Of a stretch of 26,358 nt of DNA, positions 1 through 7,393 are shown one piece after another. How positions within the stretch are numbered: position 1 is the first letter of the stretch; each line of letters opens with the position of its first letter. Both the position numbers and the translations under genes were made by a program. The notes beneath the pieces are model-generated. The model had not been told where the DNA came from and did no database searches. It saw only the letters and a list, made by a program, of their open reading frames with translations. The DNA is from Mucilaginibacter_A sp964244955. Lineage in GTDB: Bacteria; Bacteroidota; Bacteroidia; Sphingobacteriales; Sphingobacteriaceae. The DNA lies in contig CAXTKQ010000047.1 in assembly GCA_964244955.1 (NCBI GenBank), positions 1 through 26,358 on the forward strand, given 5' to 3'.

Positions 1-789
1 ATTGGGCATAAATGGGCTCCAGTTGATAGGTTTCACATAAAAAAAACCTAAAACAATAACGCCAACAACTACGGCAATTTTCAGCATCACCATTGCGTTG
101 GTTGCTTTTTTGGTTTCCTTAATGCCGGTATAAACCAGCCAGGTGATGATGAAAACAATAAACAAAGCAGGAATATCCGCAATGATTTTTAAACCGCCAA
201 TTTGCGGCGCGCTCGTCCAAGCTGATGCTGCCAACCGGACGTTTTCATCAACCGCGCCGCCTGCTGCTTTCAGTTTTTGCAATTGCTCAAACCCGCGATA
301 GGCCGACAAATAATCCATGGTTAAAAACCCGGGAATATGGATGTGGAAACCTTCCATCAAATTGGTAAAATATTTGCTCCAGGAAATAGCCACGGCAATG
401 TTTCCGATGGCATATTCCATCAACAAATCCCAACCGATAATCCATGCGATCAGTTCGCCAAAAGAAGCATAAGCATACGTGTAGGCACTGCCCGAAACTG
501 GTATCCGCGAAGCAAATTCGGCATAGCACAAAGCCGAAAAGCCGCAGGTAACGGCCGTAATCACAAACAAAATAGAAACGCCCGGCCCGCCGTCATAAGA
601 AGCTACGCCGATGGTCGAAAAAATGCCTGCGCCGATAACGGCCGCAATGCCCATAAAGGTTAAATCTTTGGTACGCAGTACTTTATTTAATTTTCCTCCG
701 CCGCCTGCGTGTTCACTGTCTCCATAGCCGGCAGCAAGGTCTTCAAGAAGTTTAGAAACTGATTTTTTGCGGAATATACTTTTGTTCAT
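1..789 (-). CDS. APC-superfamily amino acid permease (partial, C-terminus outside window)
   Basis: About 263 residues can be read from an ATG at 789-787 leftwards to the window edge, so the C-terminal part is missing. A short cytoplasmic N-terminus (MNKSIFRKKSVSKLLEDLAA) is followed by the first membrane helix with the sequence GIAAVIGAGIFSTIGVAS. This glycine-rich segment binds the substrate backbone in APC transporters. Further hydrophobic helices follow, including one starting PVSGSAYTYAYASFGELIAW. The pattern fits the cationic amino acid transporter (CAT/YfnA) branch of inner-membrane amino acid/proton symporters. The substrate cannot be told from the sequence. The gene is divergent from the PAP2 gene, with 83 bp between them, and has its own -7 box at 819-826. 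The family call is firm; the specificity is open. Confidence 0.85.
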   Translation of the reverse strand, partial: MNKSIFRKKSVSKLLEDLAAGYGDSEHAGGGGKLNKVLRTKDLTFMGIAAVIGAGIFSTIGVASYDGGPGVSILFVITAVTCGFSALCYAEFASRIPVSGSAYTYAYASFGELIAWIIGWDLLMEYAIGNIAVAISWSKYFTNLMEGFHIHIPGFLTMDYLSAYRGFEQLQKLKAAGGAVDENVRLAASAWTSAPQIGGLKIIADIPALFIVFIITWLVYTGIKETKKATNAMVMLKIAVVVGVIVLGFFYVKPINWSPFMPN

Positions 790-818
790 TTACCGTATTA
801 TTGCGTTTTCACTTTGAC

Positions 819-826
819 CAAACTTA
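819..826 (-). promoter_or_regulatory. Bacteroidota-type -7 promoter box for the permease
   Basis: On the minus strand this reads TAAGTTTG, a match to TAnnTTTG, about 30 nt before the permease start. No convincing -33 TTG stands at the usual spacing. Confidence 0.4.
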
Positions 827-872
827 TCAAAAAATAACTACAATAAAAGTTTGAAAGCTTTAAATTGAACGA

Positions 873-1547
873 ATGAAAGTTAAGTTATCCGAATTTTTGC
901 ATAAAATCAGTCCGCTTTTGTATCCATATTTGGTTTTGCTGGCGTTTTGTGTTTTGCTGATGCTGGTTTTTACCAAAGAAGAAATTTATTTTGCCATCAA
1001 CCATATCCATACTGCTTTTGCCGATGTTTTTTTTGAAAACCTCACCAATTTGGGCGATAGTTTGGGCTGTACCGTCATCGCCATCATCGTTTTTTTAATT
1101 AATTTTAGAAAGGGGTTTTTGCTGGCGACAAGTTATATCATCAGCTTTATCATTTCTCAAACCATCAAACATTTGGTAAAAGCGCCACGGCCGCACTTGT
1201 TTTTTGCCAAAAAACTAAGCGGGATTTATTTGGTAAAAGGCGTAACAATGCTGGATACCAACAGCTTTCCGTCCGGCCATTCGGTTTCTGCGTTTACGGC
1301 CGCTTTGGTTTTAACTTATGTGGCCAAAAAGAAATGGTGGGGGTCGTTCATGCTCATTTTTGCCGTTTTAATTGCCTACTCGCGCATGTATTTGAGCGAA
1401 CATTTTTTGATTGACGTAACCGCTGGTTCCGCTTTGGGGATTGTAGTTACTTCAATTTGGCTGTTTTGGATTGACCGGCAACCGTTTTTGCAATCGCCCA
1501 AGTGGGACAAAGGGATTTTTGGAAGAAGCAAAAGCCAATCAGCCTAA
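873..1547 (+). CDS. PAP2-family membrane phosphatase
   Basis: This is a 224-residue membrane protein carrying all three type-2 phosphatidic acid phosphatase motifs. Motif 1 is K99-x6-R106-P107, motif 2 is SFPSGH with PSGH at 133-136, and motif 3 is S170-R171-x5-H177-x3-D181. H177 is the expected nucleophile and H136 the general acid. Four or more hydrophobic helices surround these motifs. Bacterial members remove phosphate from lipid substrates such as undecaprenyl pyrophosphate or phosphatidylglycerophosphate at the periplasmic face. Either substrate is possible here, and recycling of the lipid carrier made by UppS (13920-14645) is an inference. The stop overlaps the 3' end of the convergent DUF433 gene by 9 bp. 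The motifs are complete, so the enzyme should be active. Confidence 0.85.
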   Translation: MKVKLSEFLHKISPLLYPYLVLLAFCVLLMLVFTKEEIYFAINHIHTAFADVFFENLTNLGDSLGCTVIAIIVFLINFRKGFLLATSYIISFIISQTIKHLVKAPRPHLFFAKKLSGIYLVKGVTMLDTNSFPSGHSVSAFTAALVLTYVAKKKWWGSFMLIFAVLIAYSRMYLSEHFLIDVTAGSALGIVVTSIWLFWIDRQPFLQSPKWDKGIFGRSKSQSA

Positions 1548-1745
1548 GTTATTTAACTGTTGCTCTGCCTTTTCCAGCACATCCAAAACCTGCTGTAACC
1601 GCACTTTAGGATAATCTTCCAAAAAAGCTTCGGTGCTGCGGCCGGCTTTCAAATAGTTAAAAAAGATAGAAACGCTGGTAGCCGTTCCGGCAAAAACAAG
1701 TTCTCCGTTTTGGGTTTCGATGGATGCCGATGCTGTTGAAGCCAT
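1539..1745 (-). CDS. DUF433-family small protein
   Basis: The protein has about 68 residues if it starts at the ATG at 1745, giving MASTASASIETQNGELVFAG. That start matches where DUF433 proteins usually begin; a longer start at 1790 is also open. The core GELVFAGTATSVSIFFNYL, followed by AGRSTEAFLEDYPKVRL, is the DUF433 pattern, a small helix-turn-helix-like domain often acting as antitoxin beside a DUF5615 PIN-like toxin. No toxin gene is next to it here: the upstream neighbour is the oligopeptidase and the downstream one is PAP2. It may therefore be an orphan, or act with something elsewhere. Its 3' end overlaps the PAP2 stop codon tail to tail. Confidence 0.7.
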   Translation of the reverse strand: MASTASASIETQNGELVFAGTATSVSIFFNYLKAGRSTEAFLEDYPKVRLQQVLDVLEKAEQQLNNLG

Positions 1746-1799
1746 AAGTTTTGGGATTGAAGGTTTTGTTTTTCGTAAAAGAATATCCAAAGCAATACT

Positions 1800-1856
1800 A
1801 AAAAAACACCGGTAAAAACAGCATTGGCTAACAAACCAACATACTGTTTTTACCGG
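1800..1856 (-). terminator. Hairpin plus T-run terminator after the M3 peptidase, built from an inverted pair of the 12-bp word
   Basis: The arms 1809-1824 and 1841-1856 match at 15 of 16 positions around a 16-nt loop. On the minus strand the hairpin is followed by TGTTTTTTTA, as in a rho-independent terminator. It lies 18 nt past the oligopeptidase stop. Each arm carries one copy of the dispersed word, TAAAAACAGCAT at 1813-1824 and its complement with T for C at 1841-1852. Confidence 0.7.
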
Positions 1857-1874
1857 GCAAAAATTGCTGAAGTG

Positions 1875-3575
1875 TTAGATTTTCTCCATTTCTGCTTTTA
1901 CAAAGGCGGCCAGTTCTTTTACATATCCGGCACTGAAATCAAATTTGATGCCGGCTGTTTCGTAAATTTCTTTGATGGTTTTGGTGTAGCCCAGTTTCAA
2001 CGCATCCAAATATTGCTGCAAACCTTTTTCAGGGTTTTCTTTGTAATTTTTCCAAACCGCAATTGCGCCCAATTGCGCCATACCGTATTCAATGTAATAA
2101 AATGGGACTTCAAAAATATGCAATTGCTTTTGCCACAGGTTTTGTTCGGCTTCGCGGTGTTCGCTCCAATCTACAAAACCGGCACCAAACTGCTCGTAAA
2201 TTTGCGTCCAAGCTTCGGTCCTTTGCTCCGAAGTATGATCCGGATTGGTATAAATCCAATGCTGAAACTGATCAACCACGGCAACCCAGGGCAGCGTTTT
2301 CAATACATCAAAAAGCTGGTCGCGTTTGGCGCGCTTCAAATCTTCTTCGTTTTCAAAATAAACATTCCAGTTATCCATGGAAATCAACTCCATTGACATC
2401 GAAGCCAGTTCTGCCACTTCGCTCGGGCAATGTTTAAAATCGTTCAGCTCTAAATTCGCAGTTAAAAAAGTATGGATTGCGTGTCCGCCTTCATGCACCA
2501 TCGTAGTCAGATCACGAAAAGTTCCCGCCGAATTCATGAAGATAAAAGGCGCACCGGTTTCGGCCAGCGGATAATTGTAACCGCCGGGCGCTTTGCCTTT
2601 TCGGCTTTCCACATCAAACAAACCGTATTCGCGCATCGTGTTTAATTTCTCGCCCAAATCCGGGTTGATGTTGTTGAAGCAACGGATGGATTTTCCGATC
2701 AGTTCTTCGCCGCTATGAAAAGGTTTTAAAGCCGGTTTTCCCGAAATATCAACTTCGGTGTCCCAAGGTTTTAACGTTTCCAAACCCAAAGCTGCTTTGC
2801 GTTTTTCGGCCTGTTCGTGCAAAATCGGGACAATTTCGGTTTCAATCGCTTCGTGGAATTTGTAGCAATCGTGCGGCGTATAATCAAACCGGCCCAACGC
2901 CTGGAACATATAATCGCGAAAGTTTTCGAAACCGGCATTCAAAGCAACCTGGTGGCGTACTGTTTTTAGGTGGTTAAAAAGCGTATCAAGCTGGTCTTTG
3001 TCCTGCAAACGGCGGAACGTGATTTTCTCCCAAACCTGCTGGCGTTTCTCCCGGTTCTGGTCTTTCAAAAATACCGCGGCCTGCTCCAGCGTGTATTCTT
3101 TCTCGTCAATAAAAACCGACATGGCACCGGTTATAGATTGATATTTTTGCTGTTCTACCTGCAGTTCAGTTTGCAAAGGGATGTTTTCTTCGCGGAACAA
3201 TTCCAACGATTTCTTGATCCCGCGCAGCAAAATGAAATATTTTTCTCCGTTCAACTGCTCTTTAAACGGACTGTCCATCAGCTTTTTGTTCAAATCGTTA
3301 TTTAGCGGCGCAATTTTCGGTTCGATTTCGGTTGCAAAATATTGGAAACTTTGCAGCAATTCTTCATTCGTGGTATCGCAAGTCATGCGGATGTAGCGCC
3401 AGGCAAAATCCTCTTCCAACGCCGCTTCCAGTTCGCTCCGGTCGCGCAGCCATTGTTCCAGGTCTTCAACCGAATAGATGCTGCGGTTTTGCAGTTCGGT
3501 AAAAATTGGTTCCAGGTTTTCCCATTTGATTTCTAAGTTTTGGGGGATATATTTTTTCTCTTTTTTGAGGATCAT
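1875..3575 (-). CDS. M3-family oligoendopeptidase (PepF-like)
   Basis: This is a 566-residue cytoplasmic zinc metallopeptidase. The HExxH zinc site is H361-E-G-G-H365 in the string MVHEGGHAIHTF, and the third ligand should be the glutamate in CPSEVAELASMSMEL about 25 residues later. The helical N-terminal half and the length fit the M3 oligoendopeptidases of Bacteroidota. These enzymes cut short peptides, and no signal peptide is visible. The start MILKKEKKYIPQNLEIKW is preceded by a -7 box at 3595-3602, and a strong terminator-like hairpin lies downstream. It appears to be a single-gene transcript. Whether it is PepF-like or closer to other M3 groups cannot be settled by eye. Confidence 0.9.
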   Translation of the reverse strand: MILKKEKKYIPQNLEIKWENLEPIFTELQNRSIYSVEDLEQWLRDRSELEAALEEDFAWRYIRMTCDTTNEELLQSFQYFATEIEPKIAPLNNDLNKKLMDSPFKEQLNGEKYFILLRGIKKSLELFREENIPLQTELQVEQQKYQSITGAMSVFIDEKEYTLEQAAVFLKDQNREKRQQVWEKITFRRLQDKDQLDTLFNHLKTVRHQVALNAGFENFRDYMFQALGRFDYTPHDCYKFHEAIETEIVPILHEQAEKRKAALGLETLKPWDTEVDISGKPALKPFHSGEELIGKSIRCFNNINPDLGEKLNTMREYGLFDVESRKGKAPGGYNYPLAETGAPFIFMNSAGTFRDLTTMVHEGGHAIHTFLTANLELNDFKHCPSEVAELASMSMELISMDNWNVYFENEEDLKRAKRDQLFDVLKTLPWVAVVDQFQHWIYTNPDHTSEQRTEAWTQIYEQFGAGFVDWSEHREAEQNLWQKQLHIFEVPFYYIEYGMAQLGAIAVWKNYKENPEKGLQQYLDALKLGYTKTIKEIYETAGIKFDFSAGYVKELAAFVKAEMEKI

Positions 3576-3594
3576 TTTTGGCAGAATTAAGCTG

Positions 3595-3621
3595 CAAATT
3601 TAGCTAAATCCTGTTTGTCAA
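3595..3621 (-). promoter_or_regulatory. Promoter of the oligopeptidase gene
   Basis: On the minus strand TAAATTTG (3602-3595) matches the TAnnTTTG -7 box. A TTG at 3621-3619 lies 16 nt upstream, and a second at 3627-3625 lies 22 nt upstream, either of which could be the -33 element. The box is about 20 nt before the start codon. Confidence 0.5.
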
Positions 3622-3669
3622 AATCAATCATGTAAAAGAAGTTATTTGCAGATTGGATAAAACCCAATC

Positions 3670-4596
3670 CTATGCCTTAAAAACAGTATCCTTCAATTCC
3701 CTCATTCCGTCTTTATAAGTAGTAGCTTTTACTTTAAAAAACGTATTAAACTTTGTCGAATCAAACACATAATCATGATCGTACTGATAAAACATTTCTA
3801 CAGCCCCAGCACTGTTTTTATCAAAAATACCTATTAAACGAAGCATCAGTTTATTGATAGCATAAAATTTAGGCTGGGTTTGAAAAACTTTTGCCGCCAG
3901 TTCTATCAACTGTTTTCCGGTGAGGGTAGGAGCGGTTGGCGCGTGCCAAATTTGGTTATCGCTTTGCGGGTTTTGCCCTAATAAAAACAGTGCGCGGCCA
4001 CAATCGGGTACGTAAGTGAAAGCGTGTAAGCGTTTTGGATTGCCCAACCAAATTGCACTTTGCTTTTTGGCGAATTTGGCTAATACCAATGAATCAAAAA
4101 CACTATTTGTGGATTTCCCTGCGCCATAAAAATCAGCAGCACGTAAAATGCTGGCGCGGATGTTTCCGGCTTTTACTTCATCCATTAAGGTTGTGGCTAC
4201 TTTTGCGCGGATTTCCCCTTTTACGCTGGATGGATGATAAGGCGTTTCTTCTGTCATTTTGCCTTTAACCAAGCCGTACATATAAACATTGTCAAAAAAT
4301 ATAAGCCGTGCACCGGTTTGTTTTGCTGCATCAATTACATTTTGGATGATTACCGGCCATTGTGCTGCCCAAATCTTTTTATCGTATTTTAAACCGGCAC
4401 ACAAGTAAATAACGGATGCTTCTTTTACTGCCGAAAAAACTTCATCCTGATTCAATAAATCAGCTCGTTGCCAGGTTACATTCTCGGAAGTTGCAATTTG
4501 TTTCCTGCTAACTAATCTTACTTTTTCATTCGCTTTGACTAATTCTTTGGTTAACGCATTGGCTACCGGTCCGCCTGCTCCTAATATTACATGCAT
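3670..4596 (-). CDS. NAD(P)-binding epimerase/reductase-like protein (atypical SDR)
   Basis: The 308-residue protein starts MHVILGAGGPVANALTKEL, a Rossmann nucleotide-binding loop (GAGGPV) of the extended/atypical SDR type. The segment ASVIYLCAGLKYDKKIWAA fits the second half of the cofactor fold, and RLIFFDNVYMYGLVKGKMTE is the region of the usual YxxxK site. There the expected tyrosine stands in VYMYG with a lysine four residues on (YGLVK). These proteins act on nucleotide sugars, flavonoids or quinones, and the substrate here is not predictable. The gene is monocistronic between the crp terminator region and the oligopeptidase promoter, with a -7 box at 4619-4626. Two copies of the dispersed 12-bp word lie inside it (3678 and 4416). 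Confidence 0.8.
   Translation of the reverse strand: MHVILGAGGPVANALTKELVKANEKVRLVSRKQIATSENVTWQRADLLNQDEVFSAVKEASVIYLCAGLKYDKKIWAAQWPVIIQNVIDAAKQTGARLIFFDNVYMYGLVKGKMTEETPYHPSSVKGEIRAKVATTLMDEVKAGNIRASILRAADFYGAGKSTNSVFDSLVLAKFAKKQSAIWLGNPKRLHAFTYVPDCGRALFLLGQNPQSDNQIWHAPTAPTLTGKQLIELAAKVFQTQPKFYAINKLMLRLIGIFDKNSAGAVEMFYQYDHDYVFDSTKFNTFFKVKATTYKDGMRELKDTVFKA
3678..3689 (+). repeat. 12-bp word TAAAAACAGTAT (coding)
   Basis: Exact copy, antisense to the last codons of the epimerase-like gene (DTVFKA end). It is one of the few copies without a clear A/T run beside it. Confidence 0.6.
4416..4427 (-). repeat. 12-bp word TAAAAGAAGCAT (coding)
   Basis: Exact copy inside the epimerase-like gene, where it encodes VKEA on the coding strand. 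A run of six A lies 6 nt beyond the TAAAA end as read on the plus strand. Confidence 0.65.
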
Positions 4597-4618
4597 CGTT
4601 TTGTGTTTTGGGTTGATG

Positions 4619-4626
4619 CAAATTTA
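4619..4626 (-). promoter_or_regulatory. -7 promoter box for the epimerase-like gene
   Basis: TAAATTTG on the minus strand matches TAnnTTTG and is the same octamer as before the oligopeptidase. It lies about 22 nt before the start codon. The -33 element is not clear. Confidence 0.4.
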
Positions 4627-4663
4627 GCTGCCGTAAAAAGCAGAAAACTTTAACAAAAGATAA

Positions 4664-4707
4664 GAAAAAATAGGTGGTAAAAGAAGCATCAGGCTTTGGC
4701 TTCCACC
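4664..4707 (-). terminator. Possible terminator of the crp/fnr gene containing a copy of the 12-bp word
   Basis: On the minus strand GGTGGAAGC (4707-4699) can pair with GCTTC (4687-4683) and CACC (4676-4673), leaving about 6 bulged bases, and TATTTTTTCTT follows. The left arm lies in the last codons of the crp-like gene. The word TAAAAGAAGCAT (4678-4689) supplies the bulge and inner arm, and its last base touches the stop codon. Confidence 0.45.
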
Positions 4708-5303
4708 AAAAAAATCCTTTTCCTAATCCGCGACAGCGAAACCGGTGTAACACCTAAATATTGCGCAATGTAATGTTGCGGAATGCGCTGAAGATAATTT
4801 GTGCCGCTTTGCAGTAATTTCAAATACCTTTCTTCCGGTGTTTTAATGATAAAATCAGCTACACGGTCTTCATAACAGCAAATTAAATATTCAGCTATTA
4901 AACGGCCAAAACGTTCCATTTTATAAGCAAGCTTTTCGTTTTTCAACATTTGCTGCAAAGCGGTATGCGTAAAAACAACTAACTGAGTTGGTTCTAAAGC
5001 CTGAATATAAGTAATGCTTGGCTGTTGGGTTACAAAGCTTTTATAAGAACTGACGAACTCGTGGTCCAAACAAAAATAGCTTGTAATTTCTTCGCCGTCT
5101 TTTACATGATAAATGCGTACAGAACCCGAAATAATAAGCCCAACTTCGTTAGAAATCTGACCAGCTTCAATAAAAAACGCTTTCTTTTTTAAAGTTTTAT
5201 ATTGAAGGTGCTGCTGGAAAAGTTGCCATTCCTCATCTGTAAATACAACCAGTTTTTCAAGTTGCGTACGAAAGGTTTGAAAAGCCTGATTTAGCGTATC
5301 CAT
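4689..5303 (-). CDS. Crp/Fnr-family transcription regulator
   Basis: The 204-residue protein has an N-terminal cyclic-nucleotide-binding-type beta-barrel (about residues 20-125, including VGLIISGSVRIYHVKDGEEI) and a C-terminal winged helix. The recognition part is PQHYIAQYLGVTPVSLSRIR, close to the C-terminus. No iron-sulfur cysteine cluster is visible, and the PRAAR-type cAMP site is not evident. It is therefore one of the many Bacteroidota Crp-like proteins with unknown effector. Its start overlaps the end of the upstream prenyltransferase gene by 13 bp, so the two are co-transcribed and probably translationally coupled. The target genes are unknown. Confidence 0.85.
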   Translation of the reverse strand: MDTLNQAFQTFRTQLEKLVVFTDEEWQLFQQHLQYKTLKKKAFFIEAGQISNEVGLIISGSVRIYHVKDGEEITSYFCLDHEFVSSYKSFVTQQPSITYIQALEPTQLVVFTHTALQQMLKNEKLAYKMERFGRLIAEYLICCYEDRVADFIIKTPEERYLKLLQSGTNYLQRIPQHYIAQYLGVTPVSLSRIRKRIFLVEAKA

Positions 5304-6145
5304 AACCGGTCAATCAAAAAGAAAACTGCAAAAACAACGCTGGCAATGCCATTAGTCGTCATAAAAGCAAAGTTTACGCGGCTCAAATCATGCGGTTTTA
5401 CCAAACTGTGCTGGTAGATTAGCATCGAACAAAAAACCATTAAACCGACATAATACGGCCAGCCAACTGGTGTCAAAAAGATTGGCAGGATTACAAATAT
5501 GGCCGATAAAACATGCAAAAAAGTAGAAAGCTTTAAAGCATTTTCTTTTCCTAAAAAAACCGGAATAGAATGCAGTTTTTCTTCGCGGTCAAAATCTTCG
5601 TCCTGCAGGGCATAAATAATATCAAAGCCGCTAACCCAGCATAATACCGAAGCGGAAAACAAAATCGGCAAACGTGCAAATTCCCCTGTAACTACCAAAT
5701 AAGCACCAATAGGGGCGAGGCTCAAACCTAAACCTAAAACCAAATGGCACAAAAAAGTAAAGCGTTTGGTAGCACTATAACCCAAAACTACGAGCAAGGC
5801 AACCGGCGATAAATAAAAACAAAGCGGGTTGATAAACCAGGTCGTCAGCATAAAAAGCAGGCAATTGGCAATGGTAAAAGTTAAAGCTGCTTTTGCGCTG
5901 ATCCTTCCGGCCGGAATATCCCGCACTTTGGTACGTGGGTTTTTGGCATCAATTTCCCGGTCTAAATAACGGTTAAAAGCCATGGCCGCGCTTCGGGCAA
6001 AAACCATACACAGCAACATCAATGTTAATTTCAACCATGAAAAAACATGGTTGGTGGTGGTTACTGCCAGAAAAAAGCCGATAAAAGCGAACGGCATGGC
6101 AAAAATGGTATGCGAAAAAGTAACGAGGGAAAAGTATTTTTTCAT
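5291..6145 (-). CDS. UbiA-family polyprenyltransferase, probably for menaquinone
   Basis: The 284-residue inner-membrane protein has the two aspartate-rich motifs of aromatic prenyltransferases. The first is N58-R-Y-L-D62-R-E-I-D66-AKNPRT, and the second is the D182-E-D-F-D186 region in DIIYALQDEDFDREE, which is followed by KLHSIP. Eight or nine hydrophobic helices are visible. The strings AFNRYLD and LHSIP are typical of the UbiA-like group found in bacteria without ubiquinone, including MqnP. Such proteins attach the isoprenoid tail to a naphthoate or futalosine-pathway intermediate. With menG at 7394-8122 in the same window, a role in menaquinone synthesis is the best inference. It could instead be MenA in function. 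It lies in an operon with engB (12 nt upstream) and crp (13-nt overlap). Confidence 0.8.
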   Translation of the reverse strand: MKKYFSLVTFSHTIFAMPFAFIGFFLAVTTTNHVFSWLKLTLMLLCMVFARSAAMAFNRYLDREIDAKNPRTKVRDIPAGRISAKAALTFTIANCLLFMLTTWFINPLCFYLSPVALLVVLGYSATKRFTFLCHLVLGLGLSLAPIGAYLVVTGEFARLPILFSASVLCWVSGFDIIYALQDEDFDREEKLHSIPVFLGKENALKLSTFLHVLSAIFVILPIFLTPVGWPYYVGLMVFCSMLIYQHSLVKPHDLSRVNFAFMTTNGIASVVFAVFFLIDRLWIR

Positions 6146-6157
6146 TTGAAAGGGAAA

Positions 6158-6793
6158 CTAATCTTTATCCGGCTGATAAATTGAAACGTCTTTTACATCA
6201 AACTTTTGGTTGATCTCGCCAATAAAGTTTAAAATTTCGTCGCGCCCGGTTTGCAGTTCGGCAGAAGTGATAAAATGTTGAGGAACTTCTTCAAATAAGG
6301 TCAACATCGCACGCCGAAATTTGTCCACGTTTTGGTCGGTTTTTACTTTGCCCTGTTTATCGGCTTTGGTAAAAGCGATGACGAACGGAATGCCGCGTTC
6401 GCCCAGCCCAGCGCAAAACTCCAAATCAATTTTTTGAGGTTCTAAACGGCTGTCAATCAATACAAAAACGCATTGCAGGTTTTCCCGTTTTTCCAAATAA
6501 TTGCGGATATACTTGTTCCATTCTTCCTTTTTGCTTTTCGAAATCCGCGCGTAACCGTAACCTGGCAAATCAACCAGATACCAATTTTCATTAATCAAAA
6601 AATGATTAATCAATTGCGTTTTGCCCGGCGTTTGCGATGTTTTGGCCAAACCTTTTTTGCCCGTCAGCATATTGATCAAAGAAGATTTGCCGACGTTGGA
6701 ACGGCCGATAAAAGCATATTCTGGTTTTACAGGCAGCGGCAGTTTGGACATTTGCGTGTTGCTGCAAATAAATTCGGCAGATTTGACAATCAT
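6158..6793 (-). CDS. engB: Ribosome biogenesis GTP-binding protein EngB/YsxC
   Basis: This is a 211-residue GTPase with a full set of G motifs: G30-RSNVGKSS (P-loop, K36), TPGKTQ (switch I), DLPGYGYA (G3), TKADK (G4) and SAE (G5). The order and the strings GRSNVGKSSLIN and DLPGYGYA are diagnostic of EngB, which helps assemble the large ribosomal subunit and is usually essential. It is the first gene of a minus-strand operon with the UbiA-like and Crp/Fnr genes, though this grouping has no obvious functional link. A -7 box lies directly upstream at 6798-6805. Length is typical. Confidence 0.95.
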   Translation of the reverse strand: MIVKSAEFICSNTQMSKLPLPVKPEYAFIGRSNVGKSSLINMLTGKKGLAKTSQTPGKTQLINHFLINENWYLVDLPGYGYARISKSKKEEWNKYIRNYLEKRENLQCVFVLIDSRLEPQKIDLEFCAGLGERGIPFVIAFTKADKQGKVKTDQNVDKFRRAMLTLFEEVPQHFITSAELQTGRDEILNFIGEINQKFDVKDVSIYQPDKD

Positions 6794-6797
6794 AAAA

Positions 6798-6805
6798 CAA
6801 AGATA
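6798..6805 (-). promoter_or_regulatory. -7 promoter box for the engB operon
   Basis: TATCTTTG on the minus strand matches TAnnTTTG only 4 nt before the engB start, so the mRNA would be nearly leaderless if this box is used. It sits in the 66-bp gap shared with the divergent VOC gene. Confidence 0.4.
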
Positions 6806-6859
6806 AAGGTTTTGTGGCTTATTATTTGATGTTTAAACATCTATACTAAAATTACAGTT

Positions 6860-7345
6860 ATGGAATATCAAATCCCGGCCCAAACACGCATTGGCCACGT
6901 ACATTTAAAAGTAAGCAACTTGCAGCGTTCGTTGGATTTTTACTGCGGCTTGCTCGGTTTTGAACTGATGACAATGTACGGCGACCAGGCGGCTTTTGGT
7001 TCTGCGGGCGGTTATCACCATCACATCGGTTTAAATACCTGGCAAAGTAAAAATTCGCCTCCGGCACCGGAAAGGGCGCCGGGATTGTACCATACGGCAA
7101 TTTTATATCCGGAAAGAAAAGACCTGGCCGCTATTTTAAAGCGTTTGGTTGATGCAAATTATCCTTTGACCGGCCTTTCTGATCATGGCGTTTCGGAAGC
7201 AGTTTATCTGGACGACCCCGACAAAAACGGCGTGGAACTGTACTGGGACCGGCCGCGGGAACTGTGGCCAAAGGATGAAAACGGCGACATTGCGGTGTTT
7301 ACCAAAAGGTTGGATGTGGAAGGCTTGCTGGCACTTGTCGTTTAG
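6860..7345 (+). CDS. VOC-superfamily (glyoxalase/extradiol dioxygenase fold) protein
   Basis: The 161-residue single-domain protein has the vicinal oxygen chelate fold. The first strand is IGHVHLKVSNLQRSLDFYCG, followed by LLGFELM. Likely metal ligands are H13 (or H15), H78 in GLYHTAIL and E126 in NGVELYWDRP, the H-H-E set of metal-dependent members. The C-terminal half resembles the CatE/YfiE-type catechol 2,3-dioxygenase relatives, but a half-length protein could equally be a lyase or a resistance-type binder. No aromatic-degradation genes surround it. It is transcribed away from engB. A copy of the 12-bp word follows its stop by 3 nt. Confidence 0.8.
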   Translation: MEYQIPAQTRIGHVHLKVSNLQRSLDFYCGLLGFELMTMYGDQAAFGSAGGYHHHIGLNTWQSKNSPPAPERAPGLYHTAILYPERKDLAAILKRLVDANYPLTGLSDHGVSEAVYLDDPDKNGVELYWDRPRELWPKDENGDIAVFTKRLDVEGLLALVV

Positions 7346-7348
7346 CCG

Positions 7349-7360
7349 ATGCTTCTTTTA
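7349..7360 (-). repeat. 12-bp word TAAAAGAAGCAT (intergenic, 3 nt after a stop codon)
   Basis: Read on the plus strand the copy is followed by GCACCTA and then seven T. The 25-bp stretch is nearly identical to the one after the crp gene (GATGCTTCTTTTA, one variable base, CACCTATTTTTT). It could act as a 3'-end element of the VOC gene. Confidence 0.65.
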
Positions 7361-7393
7361 GCACCTATTTTTTTGCATCTTTGAAACATCAGT

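Noticed and set aside
459..470. CAAAAGAAGCAT in the permease gene as a member of the word family
   Set aside because: It differs at the first base and lacks the neighbouring A/T run; the similar copy at 18604 in murI was set aside for the same reason.
1649..1834. 61-residue minus-strand frame with a hydrophobic start between the oligopeptidase and the DUF433 gene
   Set aside because: It overlaps the DUF433 coding region in another frame and starts inside the terminator hairpin, so it is probably a chance frame.
1824..2396. 190-residue plus-strand open frame opposite the oligopeptidase gene
   Set aside because: It is antisense to a clear M3 peptidase, its peptide is Phe-rich and low in normal composition, and no family is recognisable.
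3633..3644. TAAAAGAAGTTA before the oligopeptidase as a word copy
   Set aside because: The end of the word is wrong and there is no homopolymer run at the usual offset.
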